Assembly (NCBI RefSeq): GCF_900188145.1
Contig: NZ_FZOJ01000016.1
Span: forward strand, 1 to 64,000
Origin: Anaerovirgula multivorans
Lineage (GTDB): Bacteria; Bacillota; Clostridia; Peptostreptococcales; Natronincolaceae
Reading direction: 5' to 3'
Length of the DNA: 64,000 bases
The notes under the pieces were generated by a model. That model was not told where the DNA came from. It made no database searches and worked only from the letters and a program-made list of their open reading frames with translations. This document shows positions 8,993 to 18,580 of the stretch, piece after piece. Numbering within the stretch: position 1 is the stretch's first letter; each line of letters begins with the position of its first letter. The position numbers and the translations under genes were made by a program.

Positions 8993-9097
8993 CTACTTAG
9001 TGTCTTTTGATTTAAAGGCTTTATTTAGCAGCATAATAAACCCAATTCCGTAAAAACCCAAAACCAATACCATCATTACTACAGAAGTTTCTGACAT
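8993..9097 (-). CDS. Small single-span accessory subunit of the NSS symporter (MetS-like)
   Basis: A 34-residue peptide beginning MSETSVVMMVLVLGFYG and ending in a lysine-rich tail (KAFKSKDTK). It has one membrane span with an outside N-terminus and positive cytosolic end. GAGGGGGG precedes the ATG and the gene starts 18 nt after the stop codon of the sodium:amino acid symporter. Tiny proteins of this type accompany NSS transporters in many bacteria; MetS, needed by MetP in Corynebacterium, is the studied case. It is too short for most gene finders. Position, ribosome site, length and composition together make it a real gene with good probability. Confidence 0.75.
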   Translation of the reverse strand: MSETSVVMMVLVLGFYGIGFIMLLNKAFKSKDTK

Positions 9098-9115
9098 TTG
9101 TTTTCCCCCCTCACA

Positions 9116-10609
9116 CTAGGCCTTTACATCACCAGCTGTAATATCTCTGCCCTCTCTAATCCTATCAGCAAACCAGTTGTTTGTTAGTACTGCAATAACA
9201 ATTAATACTGCCCATTGTACTATGATGGTTCCAGCACTAAAGACTTCAAATGGATTCCACCAATCATCTGGATACCATGAAATCGCCTGCATAAACCACC
9301 AGCCTGTAACAATAACGAAGAATACAGGAAAGAGGGTTATACACCTAGACCACCATTTACCCACTTTAAAATCAGCCCACTCTGTATTAATATCTTTATT
9401 TCTAGCCTTTTCAACACCATATTTCATTAGAGCGAAGGAAACAAATAACCCACTTACCAGTAATCCTACTCCCCAAACCCAGTCTTGATTATCCAGGAAG
9501 TTTAGACTATAGGCTGAAGGGATTCCTAATAGAAACCCTGACACAACAATATAAAGCGTTGCCTTATTTCGATTATGCCCCATATCCATTAGATTTCTAA
9601 CACCTACTTCAATCATAGGTAGTAATGAAGATAGTGCAGCAACAGCCATTGCTAGAAAGAAAATAGCTGCTAATACGCCTCCTGCCGGCATTTTTGTAAA
9701 AAGCTGTGCTAAGTAGATAAAAGTAAGCCCAGTATTGCCTGAAGATAAAGCATCCGCTGCAAATTCAGCTGTAGGTGCTAAAGCATAGATAGCAGGTAAT
9801 ACTGTCATGCCAGCAATCAAAGCCCCTAGGTTATCACCAAAGCCCATAATCATACAGTTTCCTGCAACGTCCTCTTTGTATTTGGTATAAGTGGCATAGG
9901 TGATAATAAAACCCCATCCTGCCCCCGTTGACCATGCAGCCTGTGTAAAGGCTTCTAGCCATATTTTAGGTGTTGCAAGCATTTTTAGGTTAGGACTAAA
10001 CAAATACTCCAATCCCTTCAACGCTCCTGGAAGAGTAAGGGATCTTATTACCGCAATGATTAATAATATGAATAAGGTTGGAATCATAATTTTTGAAGCT
10101 TTTTCTATTCCTCCAGATACCCCTCTGTAAATAATAAAACCTGCTATAAGCATAGATATAAAGTGGAACAGTATGGTTTGAGAAGGAGTGGTAGTAAACA
10201 TATTCCAGATAGCCTCTGTTTCAATAATGGTTATACCTGGTTTAAAAGCTCCTGAGACAGCTAGTGTAAAGTACTTGACACACCATCCCATAACTACAGA
10301 ATAATAAAACATGATGCCTAAACAAACTACTGCAATCCAAGTTCCCATCCATGTGTACTTTCTACCTACAAAATCTCTAAAGGCTCCAATAGTACCTAAC
10401 CCTGTTCTCCTACCCATTACCATTTCTCCCATTAGTAATGGTATTGCCCATACAAATAATGCGATGGTCCAAGCAATAACGAAGGGTCCTCCTCCATTTG
10501 CAGCAGCTACCCTTGGGAACCTCCATATATTACCTGTTCCAATAGCCATACCAATAGCTGCTGCAATAAATCCTATTCTACTTCCCCATTGCTCTTTGTT
10601 TTGACTCAT
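9116..10609 (-). CDS. Sodium-dependent amino acid symporter, NSS/SNF family
   Basis: A 497-residue polytopic membrane protein of the neurotransmitter:sodium symporter family with about 12 spans. The N-terminus shows the family signature WGSRIGFIAAAIGMAIG followed by GNIWRFPRVAAANGGG, where the unwound first helix binds sodium and the amino acid. It carries amino acids inward with sodium. The gene is read from its own sigma-54 promoter at 10747-10762 and is followed by a MetS-like peptide gene and then the amine dehydrogenase genes, so the imported amino acid is probably the dehydrogenase substrate. The specificity itself cannot be read from the sequence. Confidence 0.92.
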   Translation of the reverse strand: MSQNKEQWGSRIGFIAAAIGMAIGTGNIWRFPRVAAANGGGPFVIAWTIALFVWAIPLLMGEMVMGRRTGLGTIGAFRDFVGRKYTWMGTWIAVVCLGIMFYYSVVMGWCVKYFTLAVSGAFKPGITIIETEAIWNMFTTTPSQTILFHFISMLIAGFIIYRGVSGGIEKASKIMIPTLFILLIIAVIRSLTLPGALKGLEYLFSPNLKMLATPKIWLEAFTQAAWSTGAGWGFIITYATYTKYKEDVAGNCMIMGFGDNLGALIAGMTVLPAIYALAPTAEFAADALSSGNTGLTFIYLAQLFTKMPAGGVLAAIFFLAMAVAALSSLLPMIEVGVRNLMDMGHNRNKATLYIVVSGFLLGIPSAYSLNFLDNQDWVWGVGLLVSGLFVSFALMKYGVEKARNKDINTEWADFKVGKWWSRCITLFPVFFVIVTGWWFMQAISWYPDDWWNPFEVFSAGTIIVQWAVLIVIAVLTNNWFADRIREGRDITAGDVKA

Positions 10610-10746
10610 AAATCTACCTCCTTACTTTTTCAATATGAAATTGATTTGCTGTCTTGCCTCCTTTCCTAATAATTTGAATTCCCTCATAAAAGATATTTAT
10701 GTAAAGAAAGCCTTCCTACAAAATCATTAGAACTACTTTATAACAA

Positions 10747-10762
10747 AGCAATTTTAATGCCA
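10747..10762 (-). promoter_or_regulatory. Sigma-54 promoter for the symporter/dehydrogenase operon
   Basis: The minus strand reads TGGCAT, five bases, TTGCT: five of six in the -24 box and full agreement in the -12 box, with correct spacing. It lies about 140 nt upstream of the symporter ATG. Confidence 0.85.
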
Positions 10763-10913
10763 AATTCAAATTATATTAAATTTTCAGGTAATTCGAATTT
10801 GGTATTGATGGCTGAAATCCTTATAAGTCCTATGATAGGAAATTGTATTCTTTTTCTTTTATATTATTTCCTGGTGTAGGAACAACTTTCATATGAAGCA
10901 TTTGTCTCAACAG

Positions 10914-10944
10914 CAATGTCTAATGTGTCAACATTTAGACATTG
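10914..10944. promoter_or_regulatory. Candidate activator site (10-bp inverted repeat)
   Basis: CAATGTCTAA, 11 bases, TTAGACATTG is a perfect inverted repeat about 150 bp upstream of the sigma-54 promoter, the usual distance for an enhancer. The spacer contains TGTCAAC, also present inside the candidate site upstream of the prd promoter at 26511-26527. Confidence 0.55.
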
Positions 10945-11009
10945 TAAGAGGCGAAAAACCCTAGTATAAGAAAATATTCCTTCTTAAATCCTGTTTTTAT
11001 GCTGTTAAA

Positions 11010-11035
11010 ATCTATCCGTCTAAATTCGGACAGAT
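11010..11035. promoter_or_regulatory. Second candidate activator site
   Basis: ATCTATCCG and CGGACAGAT form a 9-bp inverted repeat with one mismatch, in the same intergenic region between the symporter and the PrdR-like regulator. Nothing else is seen in 10763-11238. Confidence 0.35.
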
Positions 11036-11238
11036 GTCAAATTTTCGTCAGAATATTATTAGATAATTCAAATAATTTTCTTGTTTTTCAATAGTATAGG
11101 GGATATACTATTAATAACTATTCAATTACTCATTTCTACTACCCTCCAACATATTTTAAAGAACTAGCCGCCGTTATTCATCCTCTACCACTTTTATCTA
11201 TATTCCTTGATTTATACTTGTTTAAAGAGGTGATTTTT

Positions 11239-13008
11239 TTGCTTGAAGATCAACTGTCTAAGTATAAAGTTAATGAGATACTATCTTCCGATATTTTAAA
11301 GGTTCCTCCTGATATGCATTTATCTAAGGTTATCGATAAAATATTAGAGGAAAATATCCTGGATGCTCTGATTGTAGAAAACGACTATGATGCAGATAAG
11401 CTGCTTGGAATTATTACCTTATCCGATATCTCAAGGCTTAAAAAGCAGGGAAAAACAATGAACTTACCTGTTGCTCTTTGTATGACAAGAAATGTGCTGA
11501 CCATTACTTCCGACAAATTAATATCGGAGGCAAGGGAAATATTGATTAATAATCACATCAGTAGATTACCCATTTATGAGAATCAAAAAATATTGGGTAT
11601 TATACGGATGGACAACATCCTTAACAGTTATTACAGAAAGCTGCAAACTATTAACAAGCAGTACATGAACATCATTGATAACATGCATGAAGCCGTCACA
11701 GTCACAGACCACTTGGGTCATGTTCTACTGTGGAACAAAAATGCTGAAAATATATACGGTATCAAAGCAAAGGAAATATTATATAAAAAGTTGGAGGATT
11801 ATTTCCCCAATGCTTTGAGTTTATCCGTCTTGGAACAGAAAATTCCAATAGAAAATATTTATCATTCTCCTAAGCCTGACTATCATGTAATTATTAGTGC
11901 GTTACCGATTTATGTTGATGGCAACTTTCTAGGCGTTGTGGCTACTGAGAGAGATGTTACAGAATATAGAAAGCTATCTACAAAGCTGGAAAATGCTAAT
12001 TCTCAGATTAATCTCCTTAAGGAAGAGGTCGAAAGGTTTTCTAAAGATTTTTTTTCACTTGGACATATACATGGAAAAAATTCAATCATTCAGAACAAAA
12101 TACAGATTGCTAAGAATGTTTCTAAAACCAATGCCAGTGTTTTAATTACTGGAGAAAGCGGTACCGGCAAAGAAGTATTTGCAAGAGCGATTCATAAGCG
12201 CAGCGGAAGAAAAGGTCCTTTTGTACCAGTAAATTGTAGTGCAATACCTGAGAACCTTTTTGAAAGTGAGTTTTTTGGATATGTAGGTGGTGCTTTTACT
12301 GGTGCCTTAAAAAATGGAAAGATTGGCTACTATGAATTAGCTGATCATGGAACATTGTTTCTAGATGAAATTGGAGATTTGCCCTTAGTTCTACAGGGAA
12401 AGCTATTGCGTATACTTCAGGAGGGAAGTGTGCTCCGTATTGGCTCGGGTCGTTCTATGTTGGTAGATGTTCGCATTATTTCTGCTACAAATAAAAATTT
12501 GGGTGATATGATTAAGCAGGGGTTATTTAGAAAGGATCTTTTTTATCGTCTAAATGTTGTGAATATTAGTCTTCCTCCCCTTAGAGAACGTAGAGAAGAT
12601 ATCATTTTACTATTTGAAGGCTTCCTGAAAGAAATATGTGCTAAAAATAAAATCCGAATTCCTCCTATAGATAAAGAGGTTTATAATATTCTCTTACGCT
12701 ATGACTGGCAGGGGAATATACGAGAACTAAAAAACACTGTAGAATATATCTTGGTCTTAAGCGGCAATGAAAAAATATCCATCGATTCAGTTCCCCCTTA
12801 TATTCTAGAAAAACTTACTATTTCAACTTCTTCTAAAAAGCTGGAGAAAACCTCAGAAGGCTTAGAAAATAATTTGAAGGATATGGAATTAAGGATGATT
12901 AGAAAGGCTTTAGAGGGAGCTAATGGCAATAAATCAAAAGCAGCAGTTTTATTAAATATTCCAAGAACTACCCTTTATTACAAATTGAAACGATATAAAA
13001 TGCTATAG
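11239..13008 (+). CDS. PrdR-like sigma-54 activator with CBS pair and PAS domain
   Basis: About 589 residues: two CBS motifs over the first 120, a PAS domain at roughly 140-245, an AAA+ domain with Walker A GESGTGKE and an intact GAFTGA loop, and a C-terminal Fis-type helix-turn-helix ([20 protein letters not shown]). The order and length match PrdR at 26729-28495 end to end, so it is a paralogue. It is divergent from the symporter/dehydrogenase operon, whose sigma-54 promoter it most likely activates. AAAGAGGTG lies seven bases before a TTG at 11239, which I prefer over the in-frame TTG at 11218. CBS pairs often bind adenosine nucleotides; the PAS ligand is unknown. Confidence 0.88.
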   Translation: MLEDQLSKYKVNEILSSDILKVPPDMHLSKVIDKILEENILDALIVENDYDADKLLGIITLSDISRLKKQGKTMNLPVALCMTRNVLTITSDKLISEAREILINNHISRLPIYENQKILGIIRMDNILNSYYRKLQTINKQYMNIIDNMHEAVTVTDHLGHVLLWNKNAENIYGIKAKEILYKKLEDYFPNALSLSVLEQKIPIENIYHSPKPDYHVIISALPIYVDGNFLGVVATERDVTEYRKLSTKLENANSQINLLKEEVERFSKDFFSLGHIHGKNSIIQNKIQIAKNVSKTNASVLITGESGTGKEVFARAIHKRSGRKGPFVPVNCSAIPENLFESEFFGYVGGAFTGALKNGKIGYYELADHGTLFLDEIGDLPLVLQGKLLRILQEGSVLRIGSGRSMLVDVRIISATNKNLGDMIKQGLFRKDLFYRLNVVNISLPPLRERREDIILLFEGFLKEICAKNKIRIPPIDKEVYNILLRYDWQGNIRELKNTVEYILVLSGNEKISIDSVPPYILEKLTISTSSKKLEKTSEGLENNLKDMELRMIRKALEGANGNKSKAAVLLNIPRTTLYYKLKRYKML

Positions 13009-13017
13009 GCTAAGTTT

Positions 13018-13035
13018 AGGGGGACATTGCCCCCT
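13018..13035. terminator. Short GC hairpin between convergent genes
   Basis: AGGGGG and CCCCCT with a 6-base loop, between the stop codon at 13008 and the proC stop at 13053. It can serve either strand. Confidence 0.55.
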
Positions 13036-13052
13036 ATGTCACCTTCTCATAT

Positions 13053-13862
13053 TTATTTGTTAACAAGCTTCTTAGACTTAGCTGTACAAACTTCCATTGC
13101 TTCAATAATGGAAGCCCTAAAATGATTTCGTTCTAAAGCATAGACGGCTTCTATAGTAATTCCTGCAGGAGAACATATCATATCCTTCAATTCCCCTGGG
13201 TGCTTTCCTGTCTCCAATATCATTTTAGCAGCTCCTAGTACAGCCTGGGCAGCATATTGATAGGCTTTTTTCCTAGGCATTCCCTCCAGCACCCCACCGT
13301 CAGCTAGGGCTTCAATAAACATATATACGTAAGCCGGGCTACTTGCACTGATAGAGGCCACTACATCTAAATGTTCTTCTTTAATAACATCAACTTTACC
13401 TATACTTTTGAAAATCTGGCATACATCCTCCAGCTCTTCATTACTTACTTGTGAGTTTGGGGTTAAAGCCGTCATACCTTCTCCCACTAAAACCGATGTA
13501 TTGGTCATAGTTCGAACAATTTTCCTAGGTTGTGAAAAAAAATCTTCTATATAATCTATGGAGATACCAGCTGCAATGGAAACAATAATTTGGTCCTCCC
13601 TTATATACTCTTTTATCTCCTTTAAAACATGCTTGTAGACATCAGGCTTTGTGGTTAATAAAATGATATCACATTTTTTTATAACGTCTACATTACTTCT
13701 CTCAGGATGAACGCCAAAGTCCTCATGAAAGACTTGAGCCTTTTCAAAAGTTCTGTTACTAATGTATATGTTTTCTTGTATATTAGAAAACTGATCTATC
13801 AAGCCCTTTACAATAGAATAGGCTATATTCCCAGCTCCGATAAAACCTATTTTCTTTTCCAA
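13053..13862 (-). CDS. proC: Pyrroline-5-carboxylate reductase
   Basis: About 269 residues; catalyses the last step of proline synthesis, reducing pyrroline-5-carboxylate with NAD(P)H. The Rossmann motif GFIGAGNIAYSIVKGL is at the N-terminus, and the C-terminal segment KDMICSPAGITIEAVYALE is the family signature. It closes a proA-proB-proC operon behind a T-box. I prefer the TTG at 13862 (GAGGTG six bases ahead; product begins MEKKIGFIGAG, like other ProC proteins); in-frame ATGs at 13880 and 13868 are alternatives. Confidence 0.93.
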   Translation of the reverse strand: MEKKIGFIGAGNIAYSIVKGLIDQFSNIQENIYISNRTFEKAQVFHEDFGVHPERSNVDVIKKCDIILLTTKPDVYKHVLKEIKEYIREDQIIVSIAAGISIDYIEDFFSQPRKIVRTMTNTSVLVGEGMTALTPNSQVSNEELEDVCQIFKSIGKVDVIKEEHLDVVASISASSPAYVYMFIEALADGGVLEGMPRKKAYQYAAQAVLGAAKMILETGKHPGELKDMICSPAGITIEAVYALERNHFRASIIEAMEVCTAKSKKLVNK

Positions 13863-13872
13863 ATCCATCACC

Positions 13873-14670
13873 TCATTCATTATTTGCTAAAAAAACTGTG
13901 GCTTTTTCTGTGCCCTCTAATAGTTTTAATAGAATGTCTTCCTTTTTTCCATTTGCCAAAATCATTGGTATACCATAATCATTTACTGTTTTTGCAGCGC
14001 CAATCTTGGTAGCAATACCCCCTGTACCGAAGTCATTTACTTCTCCTATTTCTATGGTCTTGATCAATTGCTTGATATTGGTTACTTCCTCAATCAACTT
14101 AGCATCCTTATGAACTTTAGGGTTTTTATCATATATCCCGTCAATATCACTACATAATATTAGCAGATCCGCATTCCAGAGATTTGCTGTCAAAGCAGCT
14201 AAAGTATCATTATCTCCAATTCTTATTTCCTCCACACTTACTGTGTCGTTTTCATTAATGATGGGAATCACACTTTCATCTACCAATGTAAATAATGTAT
14301 TTCGTATATTCAATGTTCTATTAGTATCAGAAAAATCTTCCCTTGTTAAAAGCATCTGCCCAATGTGTAAATCATGAACTGCAAAGACCCTTCTATAGGC
14401 ATCCATTAATTCAACTTGGCCAATAGCACAAAGGGCTTGTTTGTAATGCATATCCTCCTTGCGCATCCATTTTCCTAGAGTGGATACTCCAGCAATTCTT
14501 GCACCTGAGGAAACAATCACTATCTGTTTTCCCTCTTCTATCAGAAACTGTATCTGTTTACTTAAATTCTGTAAAAAATCTCTACATATGGTACCATCTT
14601 CGTTGGCTAACGTGTTGCTGCCAATTTTAATGACAATCTTTTTGCTATCTTTTATTAATTCAGCTATCAT
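13873..14670 (-). CDS. proB: Glutamate 5-kinase, short form without PUA domain
   Basis: About 265 residues, first step of proline synthesis from glutamate, giving gamma-glutamyl phosphate. The N-terminal IKIGSNTLANEDG, the IPIINENDTVSVEEI segment and GTGGIATKIGAAKT are amino acid kinase motifs. The C-terminal PUA domain of the roughly 370-residue enzymes is absent, as in a known short class. It starts next to the proA stop (14679); the ATG at 14670 has GAGGG upstream, while a GTG at 14679 is also in frame. Regulation is through the T-box upstream of proA. Confidence 0.93.
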   Translation of the reverse strand: MIAELIKDSKKIVIKIGSNTLANEDGTICRDFLQNLSKQIQFLIEEGKQIVIVSSGARIAGVSTLGKWMRKEDMHYKQALCAIGQVELMDAYRRVFAVHDLHIGQMLLTREDFSDTNRTLNIRNTLFTLVDESVIPIINENDTVSVEEIRIGDNDTLAALTANLWNADLLILCSDIDGIYDKNPKVHKDAKLIEEVTNIKQLIKTIEIGEVNDFGTGGIATKIGAAKTVNDYGIPMILANGKKEDILLKLLEGTEKATVFLANNE

Positions 14671-14678
14671 AATTTTCA

Positions 14679-15920
14679 CTACCCTCTAATTTGACCATTG
14701 CCAACAATGGTATATTTTACTGTCACCAATTCATTTACACCCATAGGCCCTCTTGCATGCATCTTCTGGGTACTGATCCCCATTTCTCCACCAAAACCAA
14801 ATTCTCCTCCATCAGTAAATCTAGTAGAGGCATTGACATAAACTGCAGCTGCATCTACTTGTCTTAAAAACTGATTAGCATTTCCATAGCTTTCCGTCAG
14901 GATGGCTTCTGAATGTTTTGTGCCATATTGGTTAATATGTTCGATAGCTTCATCCATATCTTTTACAACCTTGGCAGCTAAAATGTAGTCCAGATACTCT
15001 TCAGCCCAATCTTCCTCTACAGCTTCCTTCACATTGATCAATTTCTGTACTACAGTACAGCCCCTCATTTCTACTTTGCTGCTAATACGTTCATGCAGTT
15101 TAGGTAATAGTACATTTGCAACCTTTTCATGTACTAATATTGTTTCACATGCATTGCAAACTCCTGGTCGCTGTACCTTAGCATTTTCAATAATATCTAC
15201 AGCCCCTTCAAGGTCAGCACTTTCATCCACAAAGATATGACAATTCCCCACCCCTGTTTCAATCGTAGGAACAGTGGCATTTTTAACAACCATATCGATT
15301 AATTCTTTACCACCTCTTGGGATGATTAAGTCAATATATTGATTGAAGGTTAACATTTCCTTCACAACTGCCCTATCAGAATCATCAATCAAGCTAATTA
15401 CATCCTCCGAAATAGAACTATTCTTCAAACCTTCCTTAATGGCAAATACCAATGCTCTATTGGAATGTAGTGATGTGGAACTACCTCTTAGCAAAACACA
15501 ATTGCCACTCTTTAGGGTTAGGGCAAAGGCGTCTACCGTTACATTAGGTCTTGACTCATAAATAATTCCGATTACCCCGATAGGCACCGTCATTTTACTA
15601 ACAGTTAAACCATTTTCTAATGTCCATACATCATTACTTCTCCAAACAGGATCCTTTAAGTCAATGATTGTGTTAATACTATCTATCATACCTGCTATCC
15701 GTTCCTCAGTTAGTCTTAATCTGTCAATTAGACTTTCCTTCATATTGTTGTTTTCAGCATTCTGGATGTCCTTTTGATTCTCCCGTAAAATATGTTCTTC
15801 ATGCTGTTTTAAGCTTAATATCACTTGCCTTAAAGCTGCATTCTTTACCTTTGTATCAACTGTCCCTAAAGCCTGTGCTGCTTTTTTTAGTATTTTACCT
15901 TGTTCTATCAAAGTTGACAT
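14679..15920 (-). CDS. proA: Glutamate-5-semialdehyde dehydrogenase (gamma-glutamyl phosphate reductase)
   Basis: About 413 residues; second step of proline synthesis. NVTVDAFALTLKSGNCVLLRG and the catalytic cysteine in PGVCNACETILVH (near residue 255) identify it, with EFGFGGEMGISTQK near the C-terminus. It is the first gene of the proABC operon. Three ATG codons lie in tandem after AAGGAG; the third (15920) has the best spacing. The leader upstream is a T-box with proline specifier, so synthesis should rise when tRNA-Pro is uncharged. Confidence 0.95.
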   Translation of the reverse strand: MSTLIEQGKILKKAAQALGTVDTKVKNAALRQVILSLKQHEEHILRENQKDIQNAENNNMKESLIDRLRLTEERIAGMIDSINTIIDLKDPVWRSNDVWTLENGLTVSKMTVPIGVIGIIYESRPNVTVDAFALTLKSGNCVLLRGSSTSLHSNRALVFAIKEGLKNSSISEDVISLIDDSDRAVVKEMLTFNQYIDLIIPRGGKELIDMVVKNATVPTIETGVGNCHIFVDESADLEGAVDIIENAKVQRPGVCNACETILVHEKVANVLLPKLHERISSKVEMRGCTVVQKLINVKEAVEEDWAEEYLDYILAAKVVKDMDEAIEHINQYGTKHSEAILTESYGNANQFLRQVDAAAVYVNASTRFTDGGEFGFGGEMGISTQKMHARGPMGVNELVTVKYTIVGNGQIRG

Positions 15921-15951
15921 CATCATCACTCCTTATCAGTTTTTTTGTAAT

Positions 15952-16307
15952 AAAAAAACTCCCATCCCAAGAAAGGGACGAGAGTTACCCGCGGTACCAC
16001 CCTAATTAACCAAAAAGGTTCACTTCTTATAATCGTAACGGGATTACCACCGTAATGACTTTATCCTTCGGTGTATTGCTAAAACTCTCGCTTTCCAAGC
16101 GACAGTTCAAGCACTACATCCTCGAAGTAAATTCGGCTACAATTCAGTGGGAGTAAAAACTCCCTCTGAATTAAGTCTCATTTTATCATCATATGCTCTA
16201 GAGCGGGTTCGAAAAGTTAGTTTATAAGGCTCTCACCATTACCTTACTCTCTGTGAAACGTCGCTTTTTTACTATTCTCCTTCAACGCACTTTCCATCTT
16301 ATGTTTG
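15952..16307 (-). promoter_or_regulatory. T-box leader (proline) of proABC, carrying an inserted repeat
   Basis: The T-box core AGGGTGGTACCGCGG is exact at 15989-16003 (minus strand). It is followed by a terminator stem, AACTCTCGTCCC with GGGATGGGAGTT, and a run of T at 15952-15957. Upstream, stem I features are visible (AGAGAG, GGTGAGAG and the specifier region GAACCCG at 16204-16210, giving codon CCC for proline). The leader is about 350 nt long because a 127-bp element found elsewhere in the window sits between stem I and the antiterminator (16060-16186). Codon assignment and downstream proline genes agree. Confidence 0.93.
16060..16186 (-). repeat. Structured repeat, copy A, embedded in the T-box leader
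   Basis: This 127-bp block, bounded by TTTATCC and TCATTTTAT on the plus strand, recurs almost identically at 46798-47042 and partly at 58577-58630. It contains a GAGGGAGT/ACTCCC hairpin, a GCTTCGAA-type region, and a CTCTCGCTT/AAGCGA stem with a minimal loop. Read on the minus strand it resembles the structured ends of IS200/IS605-type elements. That link is my inference: no transposase is nearby. Confidence 0.75.
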
Positions 16308-16313
16308 GAAATC

Positions 16314-16342
16314 ATTATATACAAAAATAAGATGACTGTCAA
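16314..16342 (-). promoter_or_regulatory. Consensus sigma-A promoter of proABC
   Basis: Minus strand: TTGACA, 17 bases, TATAAT. Both hexamers match the consensus exactly. It predicts a start near 16307, directly ahead of the T-box stem I. Confidence 0.9.
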
Positions 16343-16362
16343 GAAGCATTTTTTTATGTGAA

Positions 16363-18384
16363 CTATATTTTAAACTGTGCAATTAAATGATTTAACTCTT
16401 CTACCATACCATCCAGTTGCTCAATAGAGGAGGTGATTTCCTGAACAGAAGCCATTTGTTCCTCAGTTGATGCCGCCACCTCTTGGGTATTGGCTGCGGT
16501 CTCTTCTGCAATAAATTCAATATCATTTACTAATTTTGTTGTATCATTAAATTTATTGTTAAGATTTACCATAGCATCTTCTAAATTTAAAAATAATTTT
16601 TGATTTTCATTAATGGTAGTTACAATGGATTCAAAAGAATCCCCTACCTTAACAACCATTTGCTGTCCTTTGTCAACTTCAGCTACACTGTCGTCTATTG
16701 TAACGATAGCAGCTGCACTCTCCTGCTGTGTTTCTTGGATCAGCTTCGTAATATCTTCTGCTGATTTTACTGATTGCTCTGCAAGGTTTCTTATTTCTTC
16801 TGCAACTACAGTAAAACCTTTCCCAGCTTCCCCTGCTCTTGCAGCTTCTATAGCAGCATTTAATGCCAAAAGATTTGTCTGATTTGCGATTTGATTAATT
16901 ACATCTACAATCTGACCAATTTTTTGAGACGTGTTACTTAGATTCTTTATGGTATCACTGGAAAGATGAGAAGATTCCCTAATAATACCTATTTGTTGAT
17001 TCATTTCCATCATTTCCTGTCTACTGTCATTGGCTGATTGTACCATAGACTCTGTAGACACTTTTAACTCATGAATATGATTAACGATCTCCTTAATTCT
17101 ATCTGAAACAACATCTACATTTTCTTTCACATAGTTGGTTTTCTGCACCTGTTCAGATGCCCCTGCGGCTACCTCCTCTGTTGCTTTAGCAATTTGATCC
17201 GATACTGTGGCATTCTGTTGTGCTGAAGCCACCAGTTCATCACTAAAGGTATTCATACTTGTGGATGTCGCCATAATTTTCTTAATCATATCCTTGACAC
17301 TATCTACCATCGTAGAAAAAGAATAAGCTAAGCTTCCAATTTCATCCTTAGAAGTCACTTCTATTTTTTCTCTTAAATCTCCAAGAGCAATTTGGTCAGC
17401 AGCAGCAGCTAAGCTTTTCACTGGCTTGATCACCTTCTGTATTAATAGGAAAACTAGTAATATCCCTATAAGAGAAGTTATAACAGCAACTATAATACTT
17501 CTGGAAACCATCGCCTTTGCTGCTGCTTCTACTCCAGCTACAGATAACCCCATGTTGATAGCTCCAACGATTTCTCCAGCTTGGTTATGTAATGGTAGAA
17601 TAACCTCATAAACATTCATACCCCTTTCACTGGAGTGAAAGATCCCGGTATGCTCTTCACCATTTTCAACCGCCATTCTTTCCCCCTCGTAGTCAAAAAC
17701 CATTCCTACTCGGTCTCTTTCATTATGGGCTATAGCGGTTAGGTTTTCGTCTACTACCAAGGCATAGATAACATTATCCTCTTGTCCAATAGATTCCAGT
17801 AACCTCTGAATACTGAACCCATCCTTCATTTTCTCTATATCATCGGCAGAGATGCCAATTTGAACTGTCCCTTTGCCATTTAAAAGCCTTACCCCTCCGT
17901 ATTTATAAAACTTTGAATCAACCTCACTTTGTCTAATGCTTTCTACTACCTTTTCCTGGTTTCCTTTAATAACTGGCTGCATTGGGTGGCTTTCACCATA
18001 TATGTATCCTAGATTGCCCGTCATATTAGAGTAGATAATTTCTCCATTCTCATCGATAATATTGACCTCTGCCAATCCGGTTTTATTAGACAATGCTTCT
18101 AAGGTGGCATTATCATAGGAATTCGTACTGGCAATACTAAAAGCTGCATCATATAAATAGTTATTTAAGATTTCCTCAATATCCTCATTCATTGTTTCCA
18201 GCATTCTTGCTTGGTATAAAACCAACTTTACCAAATCTTTTCCCTGAAGCTCCATCTGCTTATATAGATTATCCTTCGCTACCCTTACAGCTAATATCGT
18301 AGTGGAAGTAACGGTAATAATTAAGCAAAGTATTACTCCTGTTATTATTTTTTTCGCTAAAGATTGTTTTTTAACATTCTTCAC
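16363..18384 (-). CDS. Methyl-accepting chemotaxis protein with double Cache sensor
   Basis: A 673-residue chemoreceptor. A membrane span lies near residues 13-33, a long extracellular Cache-type sensor follows to about 285, and a second span lies near 295-318 with HAMP after it. The cytoplasmic signalling tip [21 protein letters not shown] is unmistakable. It would steer motility toward or away from a small ligand. Lying between the proline synthesis and proline reductase genes, an amino acid ligand is a fair guess but no more. Start is GTG with AAAGGAGG upstream. It is monocistronic: the gene upstream ends in its own terminator. Confidence 0.93.
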   Translation of the reverse strand: MKNVKKQSLAKKIITGVILCLIITVTSTTILAVRVAKDNLYKQMELQGKDLVKLVLYQARMLETMNEDIEEILNNYLYDAAFSIASTNSYDNATLEALSNKTGLAEVNIIDENGEIIYSNMTGNLGYIYGESHPMQPVIKGNQEKVVESIRQSEVDSKFYKYGGVRLLNGKGTVQIGISADDIEKMKDGFSIQRLLESIGQEDNVIYALVVDENLTAIAHNERDRVGMVFDYEGERMAVENGEEHTGIFHSSERGMNVYEVILPLHNQAGEIVGAINMGLSVAGVEAAAKAMVSRSIIVAVITSLIGILLVFLLIQKVIKPVKSLAAAADQIALGDLREKIEVTSKDEIGSLAYSFSTMVDSVKDMIKKIMATSTSMNTFSDELVASAQQNATVSDQIAKATEEVAAGASEQVQKTNYVKENVDVVSDRIKEIVNHIHELKVSTESMVQSANDSRQEMMEMNQQIGIIRESSHLSSDTIKNLSNTSQKIGQIVDVINQIANQTNLLALNAAIEAARAGEAGKGFTVVAEEIRNLAEQSVKSAEDITKLIQETQQESAAAIVTIDDSVAEVDKGQQMVVKVGDSFESIVTTINENQKLFLNLEDAMVNLNNKFNDTTKLVNDIEFIAEETAANTQEVAASTEEQMASVQEITSSIEQLDGMVEELNHLIAQFKI

Positions 18385-18492
18385 TGGCTTATCCTCCTTT
18401 TTGTCGTTTTCTGGACATTTCTGTCGTCTTTTGGCACATTTTCTATTTTATCATATATTTGGAAAATATTCCATAATTATTCATTAAATAAA

Positions 18493-18545
18493 AAGAGTTT
18501 TAGAGGCCCTATTTATCAAGGTGATATTTGGCTTCTAAAACTCTT
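18493..18545 (-). terminator. Terminator of the TSUP permease gene
   Basis: AAGAGTTTTAGAAGCC and GGCCTCTAAAACTCTT pair over about 15 bases, followed on the minus strand by TTTTTATTT. It marks the end of the proline reductase gene cluster. Confidence 0.85.
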
Positions 18546-18580
18546 CTGTCTCATTAATTAATTATAGATTGTCTTTGTAA

